Shown here in pieces: positions 8,190 through 17,353 of a stretch of 64,000 nucleotides of DNA. The DNA comes from Bacillota bacterium. Lineage in GTDB: Bacteria; Bacillota_E; JAJZYS01; JAJYTV01. The position numbers and the translations under genes are program-made. Under the pieces are notes generated by a model that made no database searches, was not told where the DNA came from, and saw nothing but the letters and a program-made list of their open reading frames with translations. The stretch lies in NCBI GenBank assembly GCA_021845645.1, contig JAJZVM010000003.1, forward strand, positions 111,563 through 175,562. The letters run 5' to 3'. Position 1 is the stretch's first letter; every line of letters begins with the position of its first letter.

Positions 8190-9142
8190 ATCCTGACGCC
8201 CGGCGTCTCTTTGCGCGAAGCCAGGCCCGTACGGCCGCCGTCGCCCGCTGGCTGCGCAGCGAGGAAGTCTCCCCCGAGCGGGGAGACTTCCTGCACTTCC
8301 TCGGCACCGGAGGCAACCCGTCAGGCGTGATCGGGCAGCGCAGGCGCACAGGCGGCATCTGGCTCGGGCTTGCGGGCCAGGCCATCGCGATCGACCCGGG
8401 ACCGGGTGCAGCATTCCATGCAGCCCGCGCGCATCTCGACAGCAGGCGCCTCTCGGCCGTGCTGATCTCGCACGGGCACACCGACCACTACCTTGCGGCC
8501 GGAGCACTGATCGAGGGCATGTGCCGCGCCATGTCGCGGCGCCGGGGCATCCTGGCCCTGCCCCAGGAAGCGCTGCAGGAGGGGCTCGTCGGCCGCTTCC
8601 ACCTGGGCGAGGAGCCGAGCCCGTGGTACCAGGGCGGGCCGCGGGTCGAGACGTGGCAGGCGGGCCGGACACTGGCCGTGGGCGACGTCCGCGTCACGCC
8701 GTTTCGGGTCGAGCACGGGCCGGAGAACTACGGCTTCGTCCTGCGCGGCGGCGGCATGACCATCGCCTACAGCTCGGATGCCTCCTATGTCCGAAGCTAC
8801 CGCGACGACCAGGGGGCGCTGCGACAGGTGCGAGGCGGGGAACCGCTCGCCTTGCCGCGCGAGATCGTGGAGGTGCGCGAGGATCTCGTCGCCGCCATGC
8901 GCGGCGCGGATCTCGCCGTGCTCAACATCAGCTTCTTCTGGCAGCACGCCCACCGACACCTGACGGCCGTGGGCGCAGCAGACCTCTTGCGCCGCGCCGG
9001 GGTGCCGCGGGCTGTCATCACCCACTTCGACCAGAGCGCCGCTCCGGACGCGGTGGAGATTGCCGCCTACGTGGCGGGGCTAAGCGGCGCCGAGGTGATC
9101 GCGGCGCGCGACGGCATGCGCCTGCCGCTCGACCACTCATAG
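8186..9142 (+). CDS. MBL-fold metal-dependent hydrolase (RNase Z/beta-CASP-like fold)
   Basis: This 318-residue metallo-beta-lactamase fold protein has the metal motif HGHTDH near residue 96, FLGTGGNPSG near residue 38, a central His in FRVEHGPENYGF, AYSSDA and a terminal TH in AVITHFDQ. The family includes nucleases and phosphodiesterases; nothing here fixes the substrate. It overlaps secF by 4 nt. Within codons of residues about 26-36 there is a 13-bp perfect inverted repeat, described separately. Confidence 0.85.
   Translation: MNPDARRLFARSQARTAAVARWLRSEEVSPERGDFLHFLGTGGNPSGVIGQRRRTGGIWLGLAGQAIAIDPGPGAAFHAARAHLDSRRLSAVLISHGHTDHYLAAGALIEGMCRAMSRRRGILALPQEALQEGLVGRFHLGEEPSPWYQGGPRVETWQAGRTLAVGDVRVTPFRVEHGPENYGFVLRGGGMTIAYSSDASYVRSYRDDQGALRQVRGGEPLALPREIVEVREDLVAAMRGADLAVLNISFFWQHAHRHLTAVGAADLLRRAGVPRAVITHFDQSAAPDAVEIAAYVAGLSGAEVIAARDGMRLPLDHS
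8262..8292 (+). repeat. 13-bp perfect inverted repeat inside the MBL coding sequence
   Basis: Arms 8262-8274 and 8280-8292 are exact reverse complements with a 5-nt loop, forming a GC-rich hairpin early in the gene just after secF. There is no T tract, so simple termination is doubtful. Confidence 0.7.
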
Positions 9143-9171
9143 CGCCTTGCCGGCCGTGGCATGCTCGTTCC

Positions 9172-9570
9172 ATGAGTCTTGCCACAGCCGGCCTCGGCTT
9201 CATCCTGACCTTTCTGACCCTGCTCGGGGTGCCGCTCACCGCCTTTGTGGCCGGGCTCGGCACCGCGCTTCTGCTGGCGCTCACGCGGGGCTCGCTCGTC
9301 GCGGCGGTCGGGGCGCTGACCATCGGACTCCTGAGCGATGGCATCGCGAGCCGCTCCGCCAGCCGTGGCCGAGGGCACATCGCCCAGGCGCTCTCCGTCG
9401 TCGTCTTCGGGCGGATTCTCGGTCCGCCGCTCGGCGTCGGCGCCTGGTGGCTCTATGCCCGGCCCGACGGCCTAGGATCCTCCCTGCGCCAGGCGGGTTT
9501 CGCGCGCGCCCTCCGCCTTGTCGGCATCCTGGCCGCGTTTGCGATGCTCGCAATCGGCATGGCTGGCTGA
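9172..9570 (+). CDS. Small hypothetical membrane protein
   Basis: This 132-residue protein is mostly hydrophobic, with about four predicted membrane helices and a short Arg/Ser-rich loop (SRSASRGRGH) near residue 60. No family is recognised. It begins 29 nt after the MBL gene with only a weak ribosome site, and ends 58 nt before the cation transporter. Codon use and the uninterrupted hydrophobic pattern suggest that it is real. Confidence 0.55.
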   Translation: MSLATAGLGFILTFLTLLGVPLTAFVAGLGTALLLALTRGSLVAAVGALTIGLLSDGIASRSASRGRGHIAQALSVVVFGRILGPPLGVGAWWLYARPDGLGSSLRQAGFARALRLVGILAAFAMLAIGMAG

Positions 9571-9578
9571 CCTGCACC

Positions 9579-9608
9579 TTGGCTCACCCTCCACACATCG
9601 ACTAAATT
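9579..9608 (+). promoter_or_regulatory. Possible promoter for the CDF transporter-recJ unit
   Basis: TTGGCT (9579-9584), an 18-nt spacer and TAAATT (9603-9608) lie just upstream of the cation transporter start at 9629. Confidence 0.5.
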
Positions 9609-9628
9609 CATGGGGTGGGGGTGGCGTC

Positions 9629-10498
9629 ATGCGGCCGGAGCGCCTGGGTCGCCTAGCCGGCAGCCTGGGGGTAGCCGTCAACGTCGTGCTGTCGGTCCTG
9701 AAGATCGTGGTCGGCATCGTGGCGCAGGCTCAGGTCCTGCTCGCCGACGGACTCCATAACCTCGCGGACGTCGGCGCCAGCCTCGCTGTCGCCATTGGCG
9801 TCCGCGTGGGACACGTTCCGCCAGACTTCGAGCACCCGTACGGCCATCAGAAGGCGGAGTCGGTGGCGGCGAAGATCGTCGGCATCCTGCTGCTCCTGGC
9901 CGGCGTCGAAATCCTCTTCGAGTCGGCGCGCACGCTCTATGTCGGGCACGAGGCGGTGCCCGCCCTGATCGCCGCCTACGTCGCGGGGCTGTCGCTCGTC
10001 TTGAAGGAAGGCATGTACTGGCTGAGCCGCCGTGCGGCGGAGGTCAACCACTCGAAGGCCCTGCGCGCGTCGGCGATCGACCACCAGATGGATGTCTTCG
10101 GCAGCGTGGCGGCCTTGGCCGGCGTGCTGCTCGCCAGGACCGTTGGTCCCTACTTCGATCCGCTGCTCGCCATGCTCGTATCGCTGCTGGTCATCTACAG
10201 CGGCTGGCAGCTGGTCAATCAGGCGGTAGCCGATCTCATGGACCGGTTCGACGACCGCGTGCTGCTCGATGCCCTGCGCAGAGACGCGGCGGCGCAACGC
10301 GAGGTGCGCCAGGTGAACGGCGTGCGGGGCCGCTACATGGGTGCGCAGGTTCTTGTGGACATGGAGATCGCCGTGCGCGGCGATCTCAGCGTGCGTGCCG
10401 GACACGCCGTCGCGACCGACGTCAAGGAGGCCATCATGGCACATCATCCCGAGGTAGCCGCGGTGCACGTGCATGTCAACCCGGAGGAGGAGGCCTGA
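9629..10498 (+). CDS. Cation diffusion facilitator (CDF) efflux transporter
   Basis: The 289-residue protein has the CDF layout: six membrane helices in the first 200 residues and a cytosolic ferredoxin-like C-terminal domain. Metal-site motifs are LLADGLHNLAD in helix 2 and ASAIDHQMDVFGS in helix 5, both with the expected Asp/His positions. HVHVNP ends the C-terminal domain. CDF proteins exchange Zn, Mn or Fe(II) for protons; the metal cannot be assigned with certainty. The ATG at 9629 follows a G-rich ribosome site. Its TGA overlaps the recJ ATG by one base. Confidence 0.9.
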   Translation: MRPERLGRLAGSLGVAVNVVLSVLKIVVGIVAQAQVLLADGLHNLADVGASLAVAIGVRVGHVPPDFEHPYGHQKAESVAAKIVGILLLLAGVEILFESARTLYVGHEAVPALIAAYVAGLSLVLKEGMYWLSRRAAEVNHSKALRASAIDHQMDVFGSVAALAGVLLARTVGPYFDPLLAMLVSLLVIYSGWQLVNQAVADLMDRFDDRVLLDALRRDAAAQREVRQVNGVRGRYMGAQVLVDMEIAVRGDLSVRAGHAVATDVKEAIMAHHPEVAAVHVHVNPEEEA

Positions 10499-12834
10499 TG
10501 GCGCAGGAGGGCCTCCTGCAGGTGCGGCTGGCGGATCCCGCACAGGATATCCTCGCGCGGCACGTCGGGCTCGGGGAACCGCCGGCCGTCGCGCGGCTGC
10601 TCGCGGCGCGCGGCCTGACGCCCGAAGACCTTGAGGCCTTGACGCAGGACGCGGACGAGCCGGACTGGCAGGGGCTGCCCGGCATGGCGCGCATCGTGGA
10701 GGAAGTGGCGGCCTTCCTGCGACAGGGAGGACGGCTCGCCATCCACGGCGACTACGACGTCGACGGCATCACCGGCGCCGCCATCGCCGCGTCGGCCGTG
10801 CAGGCGCTGGGCCACAGCGCGCAAATCTTCCTGCCGCATCGCCTCCACGACGGCTACGGCTTGAAGGCGGAGACGGTGCGGCGGCTGCACCTAGAGGGCG
10901 TTGACGGCATCCTCACGGTGGACTGCGGCGTCGGGGCCGTGGAGGCCGCGCGCGTCGCGGAGGAGCTCGGCGTCCGACTCTGGATCACGGACCACCACGA
11001 GCGCGGCGAACGCCTTCCCGATGCGCCGATGGCCCACCCGGGCAGCCTTGGCGCGGATCACCCGCTGCGCTGGCTGTCGGGCGCCGGCGTGGCCTTGCAG
11101 CTCGCCCGGGCCTGGCTCGGCGTCAAGAGCGCGGCCGTGCTCGACCTCGCTGCGCTCGGCACCCTCGCGGACCAGGTGCCTCTCCTGGGCGAGAACCGGC
11201 GCATCGCGCGCCTGGGGCTCCGGGCGATGGGCGAGAAGCCCCGGCCGGGCATCTCGGCCCTGCTGGCGGCTGCCCGCTACCAGGGGGACGTCGACGAGGA
11301 GACCGCCGCGTTCGTCCTCGCGCCGCGCCTCAACGCCGGCGGCCGCCTGGACCATCCGGACCTCGCACTCCGCCTGCTGCAGGCCACGCAGGGTGAAGCC
11401 GCCGAGATCGCGCAGCGCCTCGAGCTCCTGAACCGTCAGCGGCGCACGATCGAGCAGGAGGTGACCCGGCAGGCCAGGATGCAGGTGCCGGCGGGGGCAC
11501 CCTGCGTCGTCGCCCACGGCGAGGGGTGGCACCGCGGCGTCATCGGCATCGTCGCGGCGCGCCTGGCCGAGGAGTTCGCACTGCCCGCCTTCGTCATGAG
11601 CGTCGACGGCGGTCTGGCCTTCGGCAGCGCCAGGGCGCCTGTGGGGTCGCCATTGCTCGAAGCGCTCGCGTCTGCGCGCGGCTGCCTCGAGGAGTTCGGC
11701 GGCCATCCCGGCGCGGCGGGCTTCCACCTGGCCGCCGGGGAGGTTCCCGCACTGCGGCAGGCGCTGGACGCATACTATCGCCTTCATCCGCCGCAGCCCG
11801 AGCCGCGGCGGGTGGACGCGCGCCTGCAGCTCGGCGATGCGGCCCTCGCGGTCGTCGACGGGCTGCAGCGGCTGCGGCCCTTCGGTGCGGGACATCCCGC
11901 GCCGACGTGGCTGATCGAGGATGCCGAGGTGGTGGAGGACAGGCCGATCGGCAACGGTCAGCACCGGCGCATCCGCCTGCGCGACCGATCCGGCGAGGCC
12001 GTCGCGCTGCACTGGCGGGCTGCCGAGGTCGCAGAACGGCGCCTCGATGTCGTCGCGTCACTCGAGGCCGACACGTTCCAGGGCGAGCGTCGGGCGCGTC
12101 TGACGGTGGTGGAGCGCGCGCCGAGCGCGATGACCGCGCTGCGCAGGCTGGCGGCCCTGCCGCCGCGGGCCCTCGCGGGCTCCGGTGTGCTTGAGGTGCT
12201 GGACCGGCGAGGCATGGGGCCTCAAGAGATCGTCGGGCTCTGCCACTACTACACCCTCGACGGGCTGACGGTGGGAAGGACGGTGGCAGCGTTCGGGGAA
12301 GGCTTCTATCCCGCGGCACAGGCGCCGGAGGAGCTCACGGCCCTGCTGCGCAGCGGCCGGTTGCGCGGCGTCGTCGGACCGCACCCCGTGCCGTTCCTGC
12401 CGATCACGACCGTTGTGGCGATGGAGCGGGCCGCTTCCCTGGAGGAGTTGCGCGCCTCGGCGGCCGGCCGCACCCTCGTCCTTGCCTACCGGCCGATGGA
12501 CGAACACAGCCTGGCCTTGACCGCCAAGGGCTGGGCGCCGAGCGACGAGGAGCTCAGACAGGCCTATCGGCGCATGCGTTCCTTGGCGGAGGACAAGCTG
12601 CGCACCCCGCCCGACGCGCCCGAGGAGCTCGTGGCCTACATGGTGTTCCAGGAGCTCGGCCTCGTGGGGCCGCAAGGCTTGACACCGCACCGGGTGCGGC
12701 TCGAGGATTCGCGGCTGCTCGACGCGTTTCGCCGGCGCGCCTCCGCGTTCGCCGAGAGCGTCGGCGTCTGGTACGGCGCATTCGAGGGACTGCGGCAGGC
12801 GCTGCAGCACGAGGGCCAAGAGAGCGCGGTCTGA
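10498..12834 (+). CDS. recJ: Single-stranded-DNA-specific exonuclease RecJ
   Basis: The 778-residue protein carries DHH-family motifs: DYDVDG at residues 85-90, a further metal Asp in LTVDCGVG, and DHH at 165-167. The DHHA1 motif appears near FGGHPGAAGFHL, with an OB fold behind it. A long C-terminal extension beyond the E. coli length is common in Firmicutes RecJ. It degrades single-stranded DNA 5' to 3' in recombination and mismatch or base-excision repair. It sits directly before apt and relA, the same order as in Bacillus. Confidence 0.96.
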   Translation: MAQEGLLQVRLADPAQDILARHVGLGEPPAVARLLAARGLTPEDLEALTQDADEPDWQGLPGMARIVEEVAAFLRQGGRLAIHGDYDVDGITGAAIAASAVQALGHSAQIFLPHRLHDGYGLKAETVRRLHLEGVDGILTVDCGVGAVEAARVAEELGVRLWITDHHERGERLPDAPMAHPGSLGADHPLRWLSGAGVALQLARAWLGVKSAAVLDLAALGTLADQVPLLGENRRIARLGLRAMGEKPRPGISALLAAARYQGDVDEETAAFVLAPRLNAGGRLDHPDLALRLLQATQGEAAEIAQRLELLNRQRRTIEQEVTRQARMQVPAGAPCVVAHGEGWHRGVIGIVAARLAEEFALPAFVMSVDGGLAFGSARAPVGSPLLEALASARGCLEEFGGHPGAAGFHLAAGEVPALRQALDAYYRLHPPQPEPRRVDARLQLGDAALAVVDGLQRLRPFGAGHPAPTWLIEDAEVVEDRPIGNGQHRRIRLRDRSGEAVALHWRAAEVAERRLDVVASLEADTFQGERRARLTVVERAPSAMTALRRLAALPPRALAGSGVLEVLDRRGMGPQEIVGLCHYYTLDGLTVGRTVAAFGEGFYPAAQAPEELTALLRSGRLRGVVGPHPVPFLPITTVVAMERAASLEELRASAAGRTLVLAYRPMDEHSLALTAKGWAPSDEELRQAYRRMRSLAEDKLRTPPDAPEELVAYMVFQELGLVGPQGLTPHRVRLEDSRLLDAFRRRASAFAESVGVWYGAFEGLRQALQHEGQESAV

Positions 12835-12992
12835 CGCGTTCCCTTAGGGTGCCTTCTTCGGCTATTCTGAGAATGCCTTCAGGCGCTTGCCCGGGCCGGG
12901 AGACTCGGGCGAGCGCTGCGTATGGTCAGACCTGCGAGAGACTCAAGCGAAGGGGGCGCAGGCCGCCCGGCGATGTGCCGACGGCCATCGTG

Positions 12993-13511
12993 ATGCAAGC
13001 ACGTCCACCGCTGCGAACCGTGCCGGACTTTCCCCGCGCCGGCATCCAGTTCATCGACATCACGCCGTGGCTCGCGGACGGACCGAGCTATCAGGCTGCG
13101 ATCGGTGAACTGGCCGCCTTCGCGCGCGAGCTCGGCGTGGATGCGGTCGCCGCGCCCGAGGCGCGCGGCTTCCTCGTGGGGGCGCCGATCGCGGCGGAGC
13201 TCGGTGTCGGGTTCGTGCCGGTGCGCAAGCCGGGACGCCTGCCCTTCCGCGCGATCAGGCGGGACTACGAGCTCGAGTACGGTTCCGCGGCGCTCGAACT
13301 GCATGTGGACGCCATCCGGCCTGGCCAGCGCGTGCTGGTGGTCGACGACCTGCTCGCGACGGGCGGGACGGTGGCGGCGGCCATGCAGCTGATCCGCAGC
13401 GTCGGCGGCGTGCCGGTGGGACTGGGGTTCCTCGTCGAACTCAGCTTCCTCGCGGGCAGGCAGCGTCTTGGCGACATACCCGTGCGAACTCTCGTGCAGA
13501 TCGACGCGTAA
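12993..13511 (+). CDS. apt: Adenine phosphoribosyltransferase
   Basis: The 172-residue enzyme salvages adenine with PRPP to AMP. The N-terminal PDFPRAGIQFIDITP motif and the PRPP loop VLVVDDLLATGGT at about residues 114-126 are intact. The start is the ATG at 12993 by comparison with family length; an in-frame GTG lies at 12990 and another at 12975, and no strong ribosome site discriminates among them. It stands between recJ and relA as in Bacillus. Confidence 0.94.
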   Translation: MQARPPLRTVPDFPRAGIQFIDITPWLADGPSYQAAIGELAAFARELGVDAVAAPEARGFLVGAPIAAELGVGFVPVRKPGRLPFRAIRRDYELEYGSAALELHVDAIRPGQRVLVVDDLLATGGTVAAAMQLIRSVGGVPVGLGFLVELSFLAGRQRLGDIPVRTLVQIDA

Positions 13512-13547
13512 TCTTGGGAGAACGCTGGACGGAAAGGGGGTGCGACC

Positions 13548-15698
13548 TTGCCGTGGAGCGACGTGGCCTCGAAGCTTGACTATCTGACGCCGCACGAGCG
13601 GGAAGAGGTCGCGCGTGCCCATACGTTCGCCGCCCACTTCCACGAGGGCCAGCTGCGGCAGTCCGGCGAGCCCTACATCATTCATCCCGAGGCCGTCGCG
13701 GAGATTCTCGCCGATCTCGAGATGGACGCCGTCACTCTCCAGGCCGCATTCCTGCACGACGTGGTCGAGGACACGTCCGCGGGCCTCGACGAGATCGGCC
13801 GGACGTTCGGGCCCGACGTGGCGACGCTCGTGGACGGCGTGACCAAGCTGTCGCTGCTCGAGGACCGCTCGCAGCTCGAGCAGGAGGCCGAGAACCTCCG
13901 CAAGATGTTCCTCGCGATGGCCCAGGATGTGCGCGTCATCCTGATCAAGCTGGCGGACAGGCTCCACAACCTGCGCACCCTGAAGCATCTGCAGCCGGTG
14001 CGCCAGCGCCGGATCGCCCAGGAGACGCTCGAGATCTACGCGCCGCTTGCGCACAGGCTGGGCATCTACCGTCTGAAGTGGGAGCTCGAGGACCTGTCGC
14101 TGCGCTACCTCGAGCCGGAGGCCTACCAGACCATCGCGGAACTCGTCCGCCAGCGGCGCGGCGACCGGGAGCGCTACATCGAGCAGGTGGCGCAGGAGGT
14201 CATGACCCACCTCGTCGAGCACGGCGTCGGCGCCGACATCTCCGGCCGGCCGAAGAGCTTCTACAGCATCTACAACAAGATGAAGCAGGGCAAGGACTTC
14301 ACCGAGATCTACGACCTCGTCGCGCTTAGGGTCATCGTGGAGTCCGTGAAGGACTGCTACGGCGTGCTCGGCATCGTCCACACCATGTACACGCCGATCC
14401 CCGGCCGCTTCAAGGACTACATCGCCATGCCGAAGCCGAACCTCTACCAGAGCCTGCACACCACGGTGGTCGGGCCAGGCGGGCTGCCGGTGGAGGTGCA
14501 GATCCGTACGCAGGAGATGCACCGCACCGCGGAGTTCGGCATCGCGGCCCACTGGGTCTACAAGGAGGGGCGGTCCGACCCGAGCTTCGACCACAAGCTC
14601 GGCTGGCTGCGCCAACTGCTCGAGTGGCAGGGCGACCTGCGGGACGCGCGCGAATTCCTCGAGACCCTCAAGATCGACCTGTTCGCCGACGAGGTGTTCG
14701 TCTTCACGCCGAAGGGACAGGTGCACGACCTGCCGGCCGGCGCCACGCCCGTCGATTTCGCCTACCGCATCCACACCGACATCGGCCATCACTGCGTCGG
14801 CGCGCGGGTCAACGGGCGCATCATGCCGCTCGACCACAGGCTGGAGAATGGCGACATCGTCGAGATCCTCACCTCGAAGAGCAGCCAGGGCCCGTCACTC
14901 GACTGGTTGCAGTTCGTCCAGACGTCGACGGCGCGCTCGCGCATCCGCTCCTGGTTCAAGGCCAAGAACCGCGAGGAGAACGCCAAGCTCGGCCGCGACA
15001 TGGTCGAGCGCGAGGCGCGGCGGGTCAACCTGGACCCGTCCGAGATCATGCGGAGCGAGTGGCTCGAGGACATGGCGCGCCGCCTGCACTACGGCGGCGT
15101 CGACGACCTCTTCGCCGCCGTGGGGTATGGCGGCCTCTCGGCGCCGCAGGTGGTGACCCGGCTCAAGGATCGCCTGCCCGAGCCGCCGGTCAGCATCCCC
15201 GAGGAGGACAAGCAGGCCTTCGCCGACTACGGCAAGCCGATGAACGGCGTGCGCGTGCGCGGCGCCGACAACCTGCTGGTGCGGTTCTCCCGCTGCTGCA
15301 CGCCGGTGCCGGGCGACCCGATCATCGGCTACGTCACGCGAGGCAAGGGCGTGACGGTGCACAGGGCCGAGTGCCCGAACGCCAAGGCGCTGCTCTCGGA
15401 GCAGGACCGCATCGTCGAGGTGACATGGGACCAGGGCCTGCAGCAGAACTATCCCGTGGAGATCGAGGTGCACGCGCTCGACCGGGCAGGTCTCCTCGCC
15501 GATGTCGCGCAGGCGGTTGCGGAAACCCGGCTCAACATCCTTTCGGCGCGGGCGAGAGGCTACCGCAATCGCACGGCCCTGGTGCAGGTCGTGATGGAGA
15601 TCCATCACCTGGGCGAGCTGCGCGGCATCATCGAGCGGCTGCGCCACCTGCCGGACGTCTACTCCGTGGAGCGCGTCGTCTCGGCGAAGCGGGCGTAG
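13548..15698 (+). CDS. relA: Bifunctional (p)ppGpp synthetase/hydrolase Rel
   Basis: The 716-residue protein contains an HD hydrolase domain (HDVVEDT from H70-D71), a synthetase domain (RFKDYIAMPKPNLYQSLH from about R287), a TGS domain (about 380-440) and a C-terminal ACT domain (about 640-716). Both active-site sets look intact, so it should make and break (p)ppGpp, the alarmone of amino-acid starvation, at the ribosome. The TTG start at 13548 is supported by AAAGGGGG seven bases upstream. Two hairpins follow the gene. Confidence 0.96.
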   Translation: MPWSDVASKLDYLTPHEREEVARAHTFAAHFHEGQLRQSGEPYIIHPEAVAEILADLEMDAVTLQAAFLHDVVEDTSAGLDEIGRTFGPDVATLVDGVTKLSLLEDRSQLEQEAENLRKMFLAMAQDVRVILIKLADRLHNLRTLKHLQPVRQRRIAQETLEIYAPLAHRLGIYRLKWELEDLSLRYLEPEAYQTIAELVRQRRGDRERYIEQVAQEVMTHLVEHGVGADISGRPKSFYSIYNKMKQGKDFTEIYDLVALRVIVESVKDCYGVLGIVHTMYTPIPGRFKDYIAMPKPNLYQSLHTTVVGPGGLPVEVQIRTQEMHRTAEFGIAAHWVYKEGRSDPSFDHKLGWLRQLLEWQGDLRDAREFLETLKIDLFADEVFVFTPKGQVHDLPAGATPVDFAYRIHTDIGHHCVGARVNGRIMPLDHRLENGDIVEILTSKSSQGPSLDWLQFVQTSTARSRIRSWFKAKNREENAKLGRDMVEREARRVNLDPSEIMRSEWLEDMARRLHYGGVDDLFAAVGYGGLSAPQVVTRLKDRLPEPPVSIPEEDKQAFADYGKPMNGVRVRGADNLLVRFSRCCTPVPGDPIIGYVTRGKGVTVHRAECPNAKALLSEQDRIVEVTWDQGLQQNYPVEIEVHALDRAGLLADVAQAVAETRLNILSARARGYRNRTALVQVVMEIHHLGELRGIIERLRHLPDVYSVERVVSAKRA

Positions 15699-15724
15699 GC
15701 CGCGGACCTCCGTGGGACGTCTGC

Positions 15725-15796
15725 GGCGGCCGACCTGCCTGGCCGCCCCGTTGCGGCGGATGATCGAGGTGCCGCGGCCGTGGGACGCGGCACCTC
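15725..15796 (+). terminator. Two hairpins after relA, possible transcription end
   Basis: A 7-bp stem (15725-15731 with 15741-15747) is followed by an exact 11-bp stem (15766-15776 with 15786-15796). There is no T tract, so they may act as Rho-assisted ends or RNA stabilisers. Confidence 0.4.
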
Positions 15797-15845
15797 ATCG
15801 TCGCCGGCCGCTGATGCAAATCGCGAGAAAAGCGGTGAGAGTGAC

Positions 15846-16205
15846 TTGGAGATCCTGATCGGGCGCATCTACGACGCGACGCCGCCCGAAGCGCTGCGGG
15901 TGCTCGTCGACAGACTCTGGCCGCGCGGTGTGCGCAAGGACGGCAGGCCGTGGGATGTCTGGAGCAAGGAAGTCTCCCCGTCGAACGACCTGCGGATCTG
16001 GTACCACGCACATCCCGAAGGGATCGAGGAATTTCGCCGCCTTTATCTCGCGGAACTGGCGACGCAGGATGGCAGGGCAGGGCTCGAGGACCTGGCCCGG
16101 CTCGGCCGGGAGCGCCCGCTCGCCCTCGTGACGGCGCGGCGCGACGTGGCCAGCAGCCATGTGCCGGTCCTGCGTGACGCGCTCCTCGCCTTGCCCGATT
16201 CGTGA
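15846..16205 (+). CDS. DUF488 family protein
   Basis: The 119-residue protein matches the DUF488 pattern: RIYDATPPEALRVLVDRLWPRGVRKDG near the start, then LRIWYHAHPEGIEEFRRLYL and LALVTARRD. The biochemical function of the family is not established. The TTG start at 15846 places the conserved strand right at the N-terminus, after a purine-rich GGTGAGAG site. The gene converges on the frameshifted radical SAM gene, with 13 nt between their stops. Confidence 0.8.
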   Translation: MEILIGRIYDATPPEALRVLVDRLWPRGVRKDGRPWDVWSKEVSPSNDLRIWYHAHPEGIEEFRRLYLAELATQDGRAGLEDLARLGRERPLALVTARRDVASSHVPVLRDALLALPDS

Positions 16206-16218
16206 TGGCTCCGGCGGC

Positions 16219-17353
16219 TCATGCCCGACCGGCGGACGCCTCGACGTCGCGCCGCTCCCGCCTGTCGGCGCGCACTAGCCGGTAGCCCTCGGCGGGATCC
16301 GGCTGGTACGGGCAGTAGGGATCGCTTTCGAGGTAGTCCCCCGTGATGGCGTAGGCGCGCGAGCGTGAGCCGCCGCAGATCTCGCGGTACCCTGCAGATG
16401 CCGCACTTGCCGTGCAGGCGGCTGCGGTCGCGCAGCGCGAGCAGCACGTCCGAGCGCCGGTAGATCTCTGAAAGCGGCGTCTCGCGGACGTTGCCGAGCT
16501 CGAGCGGCAGAAAGCCGCTCGGATAGACGTCGCCCTTGTGGCTCACGAAGACGAAGCCGTCGCCATCCGCGACGGGGCGCGGCGCCCGTCCCACGAGATC
16601 CGGCCCAAGGCCCTGTGCCGGGGTGGCATCTCCCCTCTGCTGCCGGAGCACCCTGCGCCACTGCGGTGCTTCGGTCGTCTTGACGTCGCATGCGGCGGAC
16701 CGGGAGAACTCCTCGAGCCACCGCAGCACGTCTTCCGTCTCGTGCGGGCCGAGCGCGTCGTCGACGCGGCCCCGGCCGACGGGAACGAGGAAGAAGACGC
16801 TCCAGAGCACGGCGCCGAGCCGCTCGGCGAGGCGGCCGATTTCCGGCAGCGACGCATAGTTGTAGCGCGAGACGGTCGTGTTGATCTGCAGCGGCAGCGA
16901 GAGGCTCTTCAGATCCTCGATCGCCTGGAGCGTGATGGCGAACGAGCCGGACTGGCCGCGGAAGAAGTCGTGCGCCTCCGCGGTGGCCCCGTCGATCGAG
17001 AACGCCCAGCGCGCGAGTCCCGCCTCGGCGCAGGCCCTGATCTGCTCCCGCGTGACGAGCGGCGTGGCGGAAGGTGTGATCGAGATGCGCAGGCCGCGTT
17101 CCCTGGCCGCGTAGCGGATGATCTCCACGAGATCGGGACGCTTCATCGGGTCTCCGCCCGTGAGGACGAAGTTCGGCTGCGGACGCATGGCGGCCACGTC
17201 GTCGATCAGGACCTTCGCTTCGTCGGTGCTGAGCTCCGCGGGGTTGCGCGCCGGCATGGCGGCGGCGCGGCAGTGCTTGCAGGCGAGGTCGCAGGCGCGC
17301 GTCGTCTCCCAGATGACGATGAAGGGCGCGGCCGCGTAGGGCGAAAGGGGCAT
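16219..17353 (-). pseudogene. Radical SAM/SPASM protein with a frameshift near the 3' end
   Basis: The ATG at 17353 (site GAGGAGG) opens a radical SAM domain with the CxxxCxxC cluster motif in TTRACDLACKHC, then GGDPMKRPD, SITPSATP and a SPASM-like GKCGIC near the end. The sequence resembles the family related to heme d1/AhbC-type enzymes (inference). After GKCGIC one extra base within the GGG at 16390-16392 (CCC on the plus strand) breaks the frame. Removing it restores [20 protein letters not shown], the cysteine pairs CGG and [10 protein letters not shown], and a stop at 16219. It is either a real inactivating indel or a base-call error. It sits next to the IS607 patch. Confidence 0.8.

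Noticed and set aside
15967..15979. A copy of the GGAAGTCTCCCC arm of the 8262-8292 hairpin in the DUF488 gene
   Set aside because: Only one arm is present and it encodes ordinary KEVSP residues. Most likely coincidence.
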